From an uncultured Prevotella sp. (GTDB taxonomy: Bacteria; Bacteroidota; Bacteroidia; Bacteroidales; Bacteroidaceae), in the NCBI GenBank assembly GCA_905236455.1, contig CAJOPT010000017.1, positions 1 to 36,246 of the forward strand: a DNA stretch of 36,246 nucleotides, given 5' to 3'. The first letter of the stretch is position 1; each line of letters starts with the position of its first letter. This document shows positions 15,369 through 24,705 of the stretch, in pieces. Under the pieces are notes generated by a model. It saw nothing but the letters and a program-made list of their open reading frames with translations, had not been told where the DNA came from and made no database searches. The position numbers and the translations under genes are program-made.

Positions 15369-17129
15369 TTACCAACCCTGATATTCTGAATCTGAGCCTG
15401 TCCAGCCTTCATTCTGATTGATATAACCAAGGCTTATTTGCTTCTCTGGAATCTTCTGGAATCCAGCAGTTGCGTTATAGCGAGCAGCATATCCGCCATT
15501 ATGTGCTGTATTCGTTGAGGCTACTCCAGAAGTACGAACTGGTTGACCCTCCTGCTTTGCCAAAGCCGTAGCAGCGATATGCCAGCGACGCAAGTCATTG
15601 AAACGAATACCCTCGGTTGCAAACTCCCAACGTCTCTCGTTCTGAAGAGCTGACAGTGAGTAAGATGTAAGAGCAGGCAGACCAGCACGCGCACGTACCT
15701 TATTAATACCTTCAACATCCTCTTTCAATTCAGACTGCATCAGCAGAACATCAGCAAAACGAATCAGAACTAAGTCATGGATATTACCTGTCTGCATTAG
15801 GTTGTCATTAACCCAACCTTCTTCACCATACATAATCTGCTCAAAGACTGGCACATATGAACCATCATCCTTTTTAGCAGAAATAGCAGAGATCTTCTTT
15901 CCGAAATAATCAGTCTCCTGAATGAAGTCAGCCCAAGACGCACCACCAGTTACATAATTTGGCATTTCAAACACATTCTGTATGGTTGCATCACGACGCA
16001 TGTCATTAGGCTCAGCAGCCTTCCAGTCGTTCACGAGGTTTGGAGCAACAGGTCCTGCACCCCAACCCTGTCCAAATGGGAAAGTATTAGCATAGTCCTG
16101 ACCACCACGTACACCAAAGTGAAGGGCATAACCATTACCATAACCAATAGTAGTACTCCAAGAAGCCAGTTTGTTGAACTTAATCGCAAACATAGACTCT
16201 GGATTTACAACACTTGCACTTGACTGATCATCCTCAACCCACTTCAAGTTCTGACCTTTGGTATAAGGATATTCCTCAACTACGAGGCGGTTTGTATAAG
16301 CCCAAAGATTACGGAAGTCGGAAACAAGTGAATAACCAGAATTATTAACACAATCGTCAATCAATGTAATGACCATCTGCTTAGTCAATGTCGTACCATC
16401 AGGCAACTCAACAGATGTAATTGGATTGTATGCGGTGCTTGTCAGCTCGGCAACAGAAGAACCGTTACCATAGAAGCCTGTGTAAAAGAGCCAAGCACGA
16501 CCAAGCATAGCCTCAGCGGTATACTTGTCAACATGACCATCGCTCTTACGAACTGATGGCATAGTTGTCGCAGCCTGATACAAATCCTGAAGAATCTGTG
16601 CCCAAAGAACATTCACGTCACCAGGTCTTGTAACCTCACCTGAAGGCTCAGTCAACAATGGCACATTTCCGTACATTGAAGCTAACTCATAATAATAGAA
16701 TGCGCGAAGGAACAATGCTTCACCCATATCCTGTGCCTTTACGGTCTCAGGCAGATTAAGGCTTGGCAAAGCCTTGATCAAAGTGTTAGCACGGTTGATT
16801 CCCTGATAGCGTTGCTCATAAAAGTCATTTGTCATATTCTGACCATTGTTCAGAATCATATCCATAGACTGCATCAGCTTATCATTGGCACCACCACCAC
16901 CAAGCTGGTCGTCACTTGCCAACATTGCATAATACAGGAAGGATTGCTGCGGATTAGCATTTACTGCATTCAGGTTCTCGTAGATACCTGCCAATGTTGC
17001 CACCGCATCACTTTCTGTTACAGGAAAGTTCTCCGTAGAGGTCTCTGTAACATTATCTGCATCCAGTGAGCAAGCGGAGAAGCCCACAGCTACGAATGCA
17101 GCAGAAAGAAAATACATTATCTTTTTCAT
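15369..17129 (-). CDS. SusD/RagB-family outer-membrane nutrient-binding lipoprotein
   Basis: 586 residues. The lipoprotein signal ends VGFSAC (Cys20), followed by SLDADNVTE, consistent with surface exposure. The SusD fold is shown by the N-terminal helical section (VATLAGIYENLNAVNA, YQGINRANTLIKALPSLNLP, GEALFLRAFYYYELASMYGN, VPLLTEP) and by the C-terminal signature (IRFADVLLMQSELKEDVEGI, NKVRARAGLPALT, ERRWEFATEGIRFNDLRRW, then IPEKQISLG). SusD proteins cap a SusC barrel and capture oligosaccharide or peptide ligands. It begins 13 bp after the SusC gene and is followed after 27 bp by the repeat lipoprotein, so the three are co-transcribed. The substrate cannot be read from this. Confidence 0.92.
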   Translation of the reverse strand: MKKIMYFLSAAFVAVGFSACSLDADNVTETSTENFPVTESDAVATLAGIYENLNAVNANPQQSFLYYAMLASDDQLGGGGANDKLMQSMDMILNNGQNMTNDFYEQRYQGINRANTLIKALPSLNLPETVKAQDMGEALFLRAFYYYELASMYGNVPLLTEPSGEVTRPGDVNVLWAQILQDLYQAATTMPSVRKSDGHVDKYTAEAMLGRAWLFYTGFYGNGSSVAELTSTAYNPITSVELPDGTTLTKQMVITLIDDCVNNSGYSLVSDFRNLWAYTNRLVVEEYPYTKGQNLKWVEDDQSSASVVNPESMFAIKFNKLASWSTTIGYGNGYALHFGVRGGQDYANTFPFGQGWGAGPVAPNLVNDWKAAEPNDMRRDATIQNVFEMPNYVTGGASWADFIQETDYFGKKISAISAKKDDGSYVPVFEQIMYGEEGWVNDNLMQTGNIHDLVLIRFADVLLMQSELKEDVEGINKVRARAGLPALTSYSLSALQNERRWEFATEGIRFNDLRRWHIAATALAKQEGQPVRTSGVASTNTAHNGGYAARYNATAGFQKIPEKQISLGYINQNEGWTGSDSEYQGW

Positions 17130-17142
17130 TGCTCAATCTGTT

Positions 17143-20100
17143 TTAGAATTTAACATTTAAACCAAACATAAACGTGCGTGGCTGAGGATAGTTACCTACA
17201 TCAACACCTGTTACCCAAGGCTCGTCACCATTAAGGGCCATACCATTCTCTGGATCCATTCCTTTATACTTCGTAATGGTAAACAGATTCTGGGCAGCGA
17301 AATAGAGACGTAACTGCTGGAATGGGCATGACTTCCATATGCTCTTGAAGTCATAACCTAATGTAAGGTTCTGCAGACGGAAGTAGCCAGCATCATCAAC
17401 TAAGATGTCAGAGATATACTGCCAGTTTACACCACGGTTACCTGGCTGCAGCTTAGGATAACGGTTGCTTGTTCCTTCACCGTTCCAGTAATCATAGACT
17501 TCAGTAGTATAATTCTCATACTGTCCATCAGTGAATTTACGATAAGAACGTGCTACTTGCTGACCTAAAGCAGCATAGCCAGTAACAGCGAAGTCAAATC
17601 CTTTATAATCAAATCCAAGATTGATACCCATGGTTACATCTGGATGAGGACTACCAATTTCTGTCTTATCGTCTGGTGTGATTACACCGTCACCATTTAC
17701 GTCAACAAACTTCAAGTCACCTGGGCTGATACCAGCGCCCTGTGCTGAATTAGCAGCATTTCCACCGCAGTTAGCTGCGAGATAAGCTTCCAAGTCAGCT
17801 TGGTTCTGAATAACACCATCAGTCTTATATCCATAGAAGTAACCTATTGGATGACCGACTTCCATACGTGCCATAGTACCTGTACTCTGAGAAAGGTTGT
17901 CATTACCGCCATCAATATAGTCAGCACCGTTAATCTCAGTTACTTCATTCTTGTTGAGAGCCATGTTCCATCCAATATTGTAATGGAAATCCTTGCCAAC
18001 TTGATCACGCCAGTTAAGAGCAATTTCTATACCAGTATTCTTTACAGTACCAGCATTCTTCCAATAGTTTGCGAAACCTGATGTTGGAACGGTAGGTACG
18101 AGAAGAAGCAAGTCCTTTGTCTTCTTATTATACCAGTCAAAGTTCAAACCCAAACGGCCACGGAGGAAACGAGCGTCAAAACCAAAGTCAAGCTGCTCAG
18201 AAGTCTCCCATGTAAGATCCTCATTAGCCAAACGTGCAGGACTTGCACCTGAGGTATAAGAATCCTTGTTGTTATCAAATGAGTAGTTAGAATATGCGTC
18301 ATAAGCGAATGTTGCCTGATAAGCAAATGCGTTACCAATATTCTTGTTACCATTCTGTCCCCAACCTGCACGAAGTTTCAAGAAGTTCAACCAAGAAGCT
18401 GTCTTCTCCATAAATTTCTCGTTAGAGACAACCCAACCTGCAGAGAATGAAGGGAAGTAACCCCAACGATGTCCATCTGCAAAGTTAGAAGAACCATCAG
18501 CACGGATAATAGCCGTAAACATATAGGTTTCATTATAGTCGTAATTGACACGTCCGAAGTATGACAGACTACGAGAATCGCCATAAGGATAACCCATACC
18601 GTTTGCTATTACAGCGTCATTCTTTGCACTTGAAGGAGCAAGACCTACATAGCCCTGATACATGCTATGGAAAGTACTGCCGTATACGGTAGCACCGAGA
18701 TCCTCGCCGAAGCTTGGACGAGACTCACCGTATTCCATACCAGCCAACACATCGAAATGATGCTGAGACAAGTCGAACTTATAGTTCAATGTATGTGTTG
18801 TTCCCCAGCCCCAGCCAAGACCTAACTGTTGTGTAATAGCCTCCTGGCTTGCATCACGGCTTGCACCTTGGTCATTGATATAATATGCAGGGAGATATGC
18901 ACGCCAAGACCATGAACTCTGATTGTAGTTAACTTGTCCACGATAAATCAAGTTCTTAATTGGTTGAATCTCAATGTATCCAACTGCATTAAGACCAAAG
19001 TTCTTGCTCTTATTATTAGCACTCTGACCACTCATCATTTGATAGATTGGGTTTGAGGTATATGAGTTGAATGCAAACATACCTTCTGTACCCATAGCAG
19101 CCAAATCATCATGTCCGAAATAAGCACCGGTATTATTATAAATAGGTACCAATGGGTTAGCACGGAGCATGTTAGAAAGCTCATTACTATACTGATTACC
19201 AATCTGGAGACCTTGATTTTGCTTATGGCTGAAATAAACATTCTCACCAAACTTAATAACATCCAAGTCATTATGACGATAGATTATATGTTCTGAATTC
19301 AAGCGGAATGTGAAACGACGATAGTCTGATTTTGCCATGTTGCCAAATACACCATCCTGATACTGATAACCAACACCAGTAGAGAACTTTGACATGTCAG
19401 AACCACCAGTAACGTTGATTGCATGACTTGTCGTGATGGCATTCTTGTTACGCAACGCATCAATCCAATTGGTTCCTTCATTGCTGCCATTCCTATATGC
19501 CTCAAGCATATCGGGATCAACAAATCGTGTCCAGTCATATACCGACTGACCTGAGTTGAATGCGACAACATCCTGAATCTCCATATACTGCTTGGCAGTC
19601 AGCATCTGTGGCAAACGATAAATATTCTGCCATCCTATGTTAGCGTCATAGCTTACACTAACCTTTCCTGCCTTACCTTGTTTTGTTGTAACCAATACAA
19701 CACCGTTAGCACCGTTAGCACCGTAGATAGCAGCAGAAGCAGCATCCTTCAATACGTCGATACGCTCGATGTCGGCTGGGTTCAGGTTATTAATATCACC
19801 ACCTGCGACACCATCAATTACATAGATAGGTTTTGTGTCGCTATTGGTACCCGCACCACGGATAGCAACCTTAAAGCCATCACCTGGCTGTCCTGACCTG
19901 GCTGTAATGTTAACACCAGGGGTCTGGCTCTGCAAGGCACCCAGTACCTGTGTGGTATTCAACTTCTGGATGTCCTCACCCTTTACCTCGACTGTAGCAC
20001 CGGTAACGAGCTTTTTCTTCTGTACACCATAACCGACAACGACAACTTCCTCGAGTGCCTTGTTGTCTTCCCTCAGAGTAATGTTGAAGTTTGAGCTGTT

Positions 20101-20406
20101 GCCAACAGGAACTTCCTGTGTCAGGTAGCCCACATAAGAGATTACCAAGACTGCGCCTGGCTTCACGTTAAGAGTAAAGTTACCGTCGAAATCGGTAACA
20201 GTACCATTACTTGTACCTTTTTCCATGATGGTAGCTCCAATAACAGGACCCTGCGCATCACTGACGGTACCACTGACTGTCTTTTGCTGCTGAACCGCTG
20301 CGGCGGGAGGAGTAGAAGCTTCTGCAAACATTGAGCCAGGATAAGTGGCTCCAATAGCTGTGCAAACGCTCATAAGCAGCACTGTTTTTCTTAAATTCAA
20401 ATTCAT
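17143..20406 (-). CDS. SusC/RagA-family TonB-dependent transporter
   Basis: 1087 residues. Signal peptide about 1-30. A carboxypeptidase-like CarboxypepD_reg domain follows (VSGTVSDAQGPVIGATIMEK, GNFTLNVKPG, VISYVGYLTQEV). The TonB-box region is LEEVVVVGYGVQKKKLVTGA. The plug carries the SusC signature PADIERIDVLKDAASAAIYG. A long beta-barrel ends in the typical YPQPRTFMFGLNVKF with terminal Phe. Length is normal for the family. The product imports a SusD-captured ligand across the outer membrane using TonB energy. No ECF-sigma interaction (STN) domain is visible in front of the CarboxypepD_reg domain, so a trans-envelope signalling role is not indicated. First gene of the SusC-SusD-lipoprotein operon. 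Confidence 0.95.
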   Translation of the reverse strand: MNLNLRKTVLLMSVCTAIGATYPGSMFAEASTPPAAAVQQQKTVSGTVSDAQGPVIGATIMEKGTSNGTVTDFDGNFTLNVKPGAVLVISYVGYLTQEVPVGNSSNFNITLREDNKALEEVVVVGYGVQKKKLVTGATVEVKGEDIQKLNTTQVLGALQSQTPGVNITARSGQPGDGFKVAIRGAGTNSDTKPIYVIDGVAGGDINNLNPADIERIDVLKDAASAAIYGANGANGVVLVTTKQGKAGKVSVSYDANIGWQNIYRLPQMLTAKQYMEIQDVVAFNSGQSVYDWTRFVDPDMLEAYRNGSNEGTNWIDALRNKNAITTSHAINVTGGSDMSKFSTGVGYQYQDGVFGNMAKSDYRRFTFRLNSEHIIYRHNDLDVIKFGENVYFSHKQNQGLQIGNQYSNELSNMLRANPLVPIYNNTGAYFGHDDLAAMGTEGMFAFNSYTSNPIYQMMSGQSANNKSKNFGLNAVGYIEIQPIKNLIYRGQVNYNQSSWSWRAYLPAYYINDQGASRDASQEAITQQLGLGWGWGTTHTLNYKFDLSQHHFDVLAGMEYGESRPSFGEDLGATVYGSTFHSMYQGYVGLAPSSAKNDAVIANGMGYPYGDSRSLSYFGRVNYDYNETYMFTAIIRADGSSNFADGHRWGYFPSFSAGWVVSNEKFMEKTASWLNFLKLRAGWGQNGNKNIGNAFAYQATFAYDAYSNYSFDNNKDSYTSGASPARLANEDLTWETSEQLDFGFDARFLRGRLGLNFDWYNKKTKDLLLLVPTVPTSGFANYWKNAGTVKNTGIEIALNWRDQVGKDFHYNIGWNMALNKNEVTEINGADYIDGGNDNLSQSTGTMARMEVGHPIGYFYGYKTDGVIQNQADLEAYLAANCGGNAANSAQGAGISPGDLKFVDVNGDGVITPDDKTEIGSPHPDVTMGINLGFDYKGFDFAVTGYAALGQQVARSYRKFTDGQYENYTTEVYDYWNGEGTSNRYPKLQPGNRGVNWQYISDILVDDAGYFRLQNLTLGYDFKSIWKSCPFQQLRLYFAAQNLFTITKYKGMDPENGMALNGDEPWVTGVDVGNYPQPRTFMFGLNVKF

Positions 20407-20634
20407 ACTTTAAGTACTTATCTTAGGTTATTGTATAATTCTATTTTAATTTTATTAGAATTTACGTGGGATTTCCCCACACCAAAACTGTTCGCCACTT
20501 GCTTAAAATCTCAAGTGCGAGACGTATTTTTCACAAACCGCTTTGTTTCATAGGCAATCAGGCGTTTTTAGGTTTTACATTATTTTTTTTATATTATATA
20601 TGCTTATTGACACTTTCACAAGTAACAAACTGTG
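20407..20634 (-). other. Long 5' leader of the SusC operon
   Basis: About 225 nt separate the predicted transcription start (about 20630) from the SusC ATG, with no open frame of note. On the minus strand it contains a 6-bp stem CACTTG...CAAGTG (20496-20501 with 20512-20517) and a GTGGG...CCCAC stem (20466-20470 with 20476-20480), followed by a very AT-rich run up to the start codon. Long susC leaders can be post-transcriptional control points in Bacteroides; that use here is inference. Confidence 0.4.
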
Positions 20635-20666
20635 CAAAGGTAATACAATTTTATCAAATACTCCAA
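20635..20666 (-). promoter_or_regulatory. Sigma-ABfr promoter of the SusCD operon
   Basis: On the minus strand TTGG (20663-20666), 20 nt, TACCTTTG (20635-20642). The spacing is exact. Poly-purine sequence upstream (20667-20700) shows no obvious hybrid two-component or anti-sigma operator that I can name. Confidence 0.65.
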
Positions 20667-20720
20667 TACTTTTTTGCTTTTTCTTTTGCTTTTTTTGCCT
20701 TTTATCTAAAATTTAATTAA

Positions 20721-21386
20721 CTAAGGACAGTCAAAGACCTTTTCAACGAGTCCTTTATATGTTTGTATCGACAGGTGAACTGTCTGTCCTTGCGTCATAT
20801 CATCCACTGGCATGCTGACAAACAAACGTGAGCTATAATATTCAGGCACTTTATTCTGATTATGGTAAAAGCGCAAGTAAATATCCTTCTTTCCTGTATG
20901 CCGCGCTACAATACTGTCACAAATCAGCCCGATAACCTGCTGGTTATCCAGTCCCTCCACCTGACCTGTCTTCAATGCTATTCCCAGATTCAGGTATTTG
21001 CCGTTTTTACTTATCCAAGAGCTCTCAAAGACAACAGGGTCCGTATGTACTTTAATGGTATCGCTCATCATAGTGTATCTCAGCACTGGCACAGAGGAGA
21101 TAGATACGGGGTCTGTGCCGTCAGCCTTTTTCTGGTAATACAACAGGGCACGATACACACTGTCTTTCTTTGTTGCCCATTGACATTTATATGGTGTCGA
21201 AAAAACTATTGTCTCATTGTCATCTGTAACAGCACTGGCGACAAGACATGAGTCACTGGTTTTCGCCTCCACGAAATCAGCACGAAGGAACGACAAGTCA
21301 CCATCGCCAGTCTCGTACGTGTCAACGGAACACGACTGTGACAATAATAACAGAGGTAAGAAAAACAGTGCTATTTTCTTCATCAA
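20721..21386 (-). CDS. NigD-like lipoprotein
   Basis: 221 residues. Lipobox LLSQSC followed by SVDTYETGDG. A first small domain (about 30-80) with LSFLRADFVEA and CLVASAVTDDNETIVFST is followed by a beta-sandwich-like region (GKYLNLGIALKTG, QVIGLICDSI, KDIYLRFYHNQN, HLSIQTYKG). The order OB-like then beta-sandwich and the short acidic linker resemble the NigD-like family of Bacteroidales, for which no firm function is known. It starts 4 bp after the acyltransferase stop and is the last gene of the PASTA-RluD-Ddl operon. The family assignment is moderate only. Confidence 0.55.
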   Translation of the reverse strand: MMKKIALFFLPLLLLSQSCSVDTYETGDGDLSFLRADFVEAKTSDSCLVASAVTDDNETIVFSTPYKCQWATKKDSVYRALLYYQKKADGTDPVSISSVPVLRYTMMSDTIKVHTDPVVFESSWISKNGKYLNLGIALKTGQVEGLDNQQVIGLICDSIVARHTGKKDIYLRFYHNQNKVPEYYSSRLFVSMPVDDMTQGQTVHLSIQTYKGLVEKVFDCP

Positions 21387-21390
21387 AATA

Positions 21391-22542
21391 CTATTCCGTC
21401 GCTTTCTCCTTATTCAACAAAGGATTAGCATACATCGTAAACATCAGGTTTTTAAGGAATGCCTCATCCTTATTAGGAAGATCCGTTATCTGTGACAACT
21501 TATCATCCACATACTTCAGGAAAGCCTCCTTGTCTTCCTTTGTATAGCCAGCATCATGGCGAGAGCCGCACTCCAGTAAGTCTGCCGCAACATAATTACA
21601 TGGATAAAGGCTATACATTTTATGAATCTCGTTATCTATATGAGCTGCGACAATATCAAAGATTTCCGTCTTTGGAATATCTTTATCCAGAGACAATAGC
21701 CACTCGTCAATACATGGCGCACAATGATAATGCACACGTCCCTTGTAGCCGAGGATACCAGTCTTCATACTGATGACATCTTCCATTGGTCCTTTCTTAA
21801 AGTCAGCCTCATCTCTTCGCTGCTGCAGTTCCTTAGCCTTAAGGTAGTCGCATGGGTCATACTCGTATGAGATTGTCAGCGGAACAAGGTGCAACGACAC
21901 AAGCCGGTCAACGACAGAGCCTTCTCCACCCATTGCCATCATCTTCAGTATGGCAGAGGATGTCCGGTCGTCAGAGTCTTTCGCCCTACCCTCACGCTGT
22001 GCTATCCAAATGTTCTCATTTTTCTCTGAGATAGCATAATGCATATAGTCGGAAAGACGCTTGCTTGCCACGAGCATCTGGCGCATAGGCAACCCTCGCT
22101 CCACAATAAACGACTTATTAACTCTTACAAGATCCTTCACCCATGGCAATTTCAAAAGATTATCCCCTATGGCAATCTCACAAGTTGTATCAAAGCCTGC
22201 GTCAACGAGAATCACGTCAAGTAAAGCCGAGTCTATAACTATGTCACGATGATTGCTTATAAAGGTATAACGTCTTTTATTGTCAACGGCACTAAGATCA
22301 AAAGAATAGCCTTTACTGGCACGCTCCATCAGCTGTACGATGAAACTATACATGAATGTCTTCTGAAACGTCAGGTTATCCTTACAAGAATGCATCTTGT
22401 CGGCAACAGCATCTATCGGCACACCAGGATATAGGAATGCCACTACTTGCCGGAACTGTTCGTTGGCAAGCAGGCGGTCATAAACCTCAGGAAGCTCTTC
22501 GGGCAGGAACGGGCGGATGGATGAGAACTCTTCGTGATTCAT
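21391..22542 (-). CDS. PlsC-like glycerol acyltransferase
   Basis: 383 residues without a signal peptide. The core motif ISNHRDIVIDSALLD (about 95-109) is the NHxxxxD-type acyltransferase site in the spaced form of a Bacteroidota subgroup. It is followed by WIAQREGRAKDSDDRT (EGR motif, substrate phosphate) and VPLTISYEYDPCDYLKAKEL. The protein probably acylates lysophosphatidic acid or a related lipid at the inner membrane. It is longer than a minimal PlsC (about 240 residues), with extra N- and C-terminal segments. Encoded 26 bp after ddl in the same operon, linking envelope lipid and peptidoglycan synthesis. The exact acceptor is not known. Confidence 0.78.
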   Translation of the reverse strand: MNHEEFSSIRPFLPEELPEVYDRLLANEQFRQVVAFLYPGVPIDAVADKMHSCKDNLTFQKTFMYSFIVQLMERASKGYSFDLSAVDNKRRYTFISNHRDIVIDSALLDVILVDAGFDTTCEIAIGDNLLKLPWVKDLVRVNKSFIVERGLPMRQMLVASKRLSDYMHYAISEKNENIWIAQREGRAKDSDDRTSSAILKMMAMGGEGSVVDRLVSLHLVPLTISYEYDPCDYLKAKELQQRRDEADFKKGPMEDVISMKTGILGYKGRVHYHCAPCIDEWLLSLDKDIPKTEIFDIVAAHIDNEIHKMYSLYPCNYVAADLLECGSRHDAGYTKEDKEAFLKYVDDKLSQITDLPNKDEAFLKNLMFTMYANPLLNKEKATE

Positions 22543-22568
22543 TACGGTTTAATAGTCAATGTTAAATG

Positions 22569-23573
22569 TCAAGCCATTTGGTTTTCCACAATCTCTGTCA
22601 GTACGTCCGTGATGTTAAGACCTGCGGCACGCACTTGCTGCGGGATAAAGCTGGTCTCAGTCATTCCCGGTGTAGTATTCACCTCAAGCATCATTATCTT
22701 GTCTTTTCCTTCAGCATCTTTCGTAATAATGTAATCAATACGAATAATGCCATTGCAATGCAATATATCGTATATTCGACTGGTCTCCGCAGCTACCTTC
22801 GCAGCTGTCTCAGGAGCGATACGCGCTGGTGTGATTTCTTGCACCTGACCATTGTATTTCGCGTCATAGTCAAAGAACTCATTGTTCGTCACAACTTCAG
22901 TTGCCGGCAGCACAACTGCTTTGTCCTTGGTCTTATACACTCCAATAGAAATCTCAACACCCTTCATATAACTCTCGATCATCACCTCATCGCTTTCCAT
23001 GAAGGCAATTCTCAAGGCAGGTGCAAGCTGGTCGATGTTTTTCACTTTTGAGACTCCAAAGCTGCTCCCATCAGCTGCGGGTTTCACAAAGCAAGGCATG
23101 CCGATCTCACGTTCTATCTTATCTTCGTCAAGTTGATCTTCCTCTCCACGACGGACTAAGATGCTTGGAGCCACATTGATGCCATAGCCACTAAGGTATC
23201 TGTTAAGCACATATTTGTCAAATGTCAGTGCCTCTACCAACACGCCACTTGTTGAGTAAGGCAGCTTCAGAAGCTCAAAGAATCCTTGCATGATACCGTT
23301 CTCACCCGGTGTACCATGAATAGTAATGTAAGCATAGTCGAACCACACCGTCTTACCATCCTGTTTGAAGGAAAAGTCATTCTTGTCAACCTTAGCCACC
23401 TCTCCATTAGGGAAGTTAACGCGCCAATCCGTACCTTTGATGTCTACAATATACACATCATAACGCTCTTTATCGAAGAAGGAATACAAACCTTGTGCAG
23501 AGCGCAAGGACACATCATGCTCAGAAGAATCACCACCACAGACGATGGCTATCGTTCTCTTCAAATTTCTCAT
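22569..23573 (-). CDS. ddl: D-alanine--D-alanine ligase
   Basis: 334 residues with ATP-grasp architecture. The N-terminal domain is IAIVCGGDSSEHDVSLRSAQ. The ligase signature is TIHGTPGENGIMQGFFELL. In the ATP-grasp region come CFVKPAADGSSFGVSKVKN, then EVMIESYMKGVEISIGVY, and near the end IRIDYIITKDAEGKDKIMML and VNTTPGMTETSFIPQQ (metal-binding Glu/Asn and the NTTPGMT signature). It joins two D-Ala in the cytoplasm for peptidoglycan precursors. It starts 46 bp after the pseudouridine synthase gene and shares its operon. Confidence 0.95.
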   Translation of the reverse strand: MRNLKRTIAIVCGGDSSEHDVSLRSAQGLYSFFDKERYDVYIVDIKGTDWRVNFPNGEVAKVDKNDFSFKQDGKTVWFDYAYITIHGTPGENGIMQGFFELLKLPYSTSGVLVEALTFDKYVLNRYLSGYGINVAPSILVRRGEEDQLDEDKIEREIGMPCFVKPAADGSSFGVSKVKNIDQLAPALRIAFMESDEVMIESYMKGVEISIGVYKTKDKAVVLPATEVVTNNEFFDYDAKYNGQVQEITPARIAPETAAKVAAETSRIYDILHCNGIIRIDYIITKDAEGKDKIMMLEVNTTPGMTETSFIPQQVRAAGLNITDVLTEIVENQMA

Positions 23574-23619
23574 ATCTATATACCTTATTATATATTATAT
23601 AACGTAATTGATTTCGTAT

Positions 23620-24696
23620 TTAGCTATCGGCAAACGTGTCACGAGTAGTACCACTAATGAATCCCCGCCATTTCCCTATCAGCGCGGCAAGGTCAGAGGG
23701 AAGCTCCGTCGTAAAGTCCATCTGCTGTCTCGTGCGAGGATGCACGAAGCCAAGGGTACGGGCATGTAGTGCCTGACGGGGGCACAGCCGTAATGAGTTC
23801 TCGACAAACGCCTTATAACTACTGCTTCGGTCTCCACGCAAGATCTCTGTACCGCCATAGCGTTCATCACCAAACAAAGGATGTCCTATATACCGCATAT
23901 GAGCACGAATCTGATGGGTCCTGCCTGTTTCCAAGACACATTCCACAAGAGTCACATAGCCAAAGCGCTCGAGTACTTTATAATGGGTTACCGCAGGTTT
24001 TCCCGTCTCTGAGTCCGGGGGGAATACAGTCATACGCAAACGGTCCTTTGGGTCACGCCCTATATTACCTTCTATCCGTCCGGCATCCTCAACGAAGTTT
24101 CCCCATACCAATGCGACATAGCTACGATGGGTTGTCTTATTAAAGAACTGGACTCCGAGACTGGTCTTGGCATCTGCTGTTTTCGCCACGACAAGTAATC
24201 CACTTGTATCCTTGTCTATACGATGTACCAATCCGACCTCTGGGTCATTGGGATCGTATGAAGGAAGATTGCGCAGATGCCAAGCGATGGCATTCACAAG
24301 GGTTCCATGAAAGTTCCCGACTCCAGGATGTACCACCAGCCCTGCAGGTTTATTTATCACCAGTAAATCTTCATCTTCATAAACGATATCAAGCGGAATG
24401 TCCTCTGCTTGTATCGTAGTGTCATAGCGGGGGCGGTCAAGCATCAGCGTTACGATATCACCATAACGCACTTTATAATTACTTTTTACGGGACGGTCGT
24501 TCACATGGACGAAACCGGCATCCGCCGCCTTCTGTATGCGGTTCCTGCTGGAATGCTGCAAATGATCAAAGAGGAATTTGTCTATACGCAAAGGTTCCTG
24601 CCCCTTGTCTACGGCAATTCTGAAATGCTCATAGAGTTGTTGCTCTTCATCCTCCAACTCCTGCAGCTCATCTGATTGTACCACCTCTTCCAACAT
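23620..24696 (-). CDS. rluD: RluD-type 23S rRNA pseudouridine synthase
   Basis: 358 residues. An acidic N-terminal tail precedes an S4 RNA-binding domain (about 35-90: LRIDKFLFDHLQHSSRNRIQ, FVHVNDRPVKSNYKVRYGD). The RluA-family catalytic domain has NKPAGLVVHPG and GLVHRIDKDTSGLLVVAKT, with catalytic Asp161, then LVECVLETGRTHQIRAHM. RluD modifies helix 69 of 23S rRNA; assignment to RluD rather than RluC/A rests on the S4 domain and general resemblance. It begins 9 bp after the PASTA gene. The PASTA - RluD - Ddl order recurs in Bacteroidales. Confidence 0.88.
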   Translation of the reverse strand: MLEEVVQSDELQELEDEEQQLYEHFRIAVDKGQEPLRIDKFLFDHLQHSSRNRIQKAADAGFVHVNDRPVKSNYKVRYGDIVTLMLDRPRYDTTIQAEDIPLDIVYEDEDLLVINKPAGLVVHPGVGNFHGTLVNAIAWHLRNLPSYDPNDPEVGLVHRIDKDTSGLLVVAKTADAKTSLGVQFFNKTTHRSYVALVWGNFVEDAGRIEGNIGRDPKDRLRMTVFPPDSETGKPAVTHYKVLERFGYVTLVECVLETGRTHQIRAHMRYIGHPLFGDERYGGTEILRGDRSSSYKAFVENSLRLCPRQALHARTLGFVHPRTRQQMDFTTELPSDLAALIGKWRGFISGTTRDTFADS

Positions 24697-24705
24697 ATCC
24701 TACTC

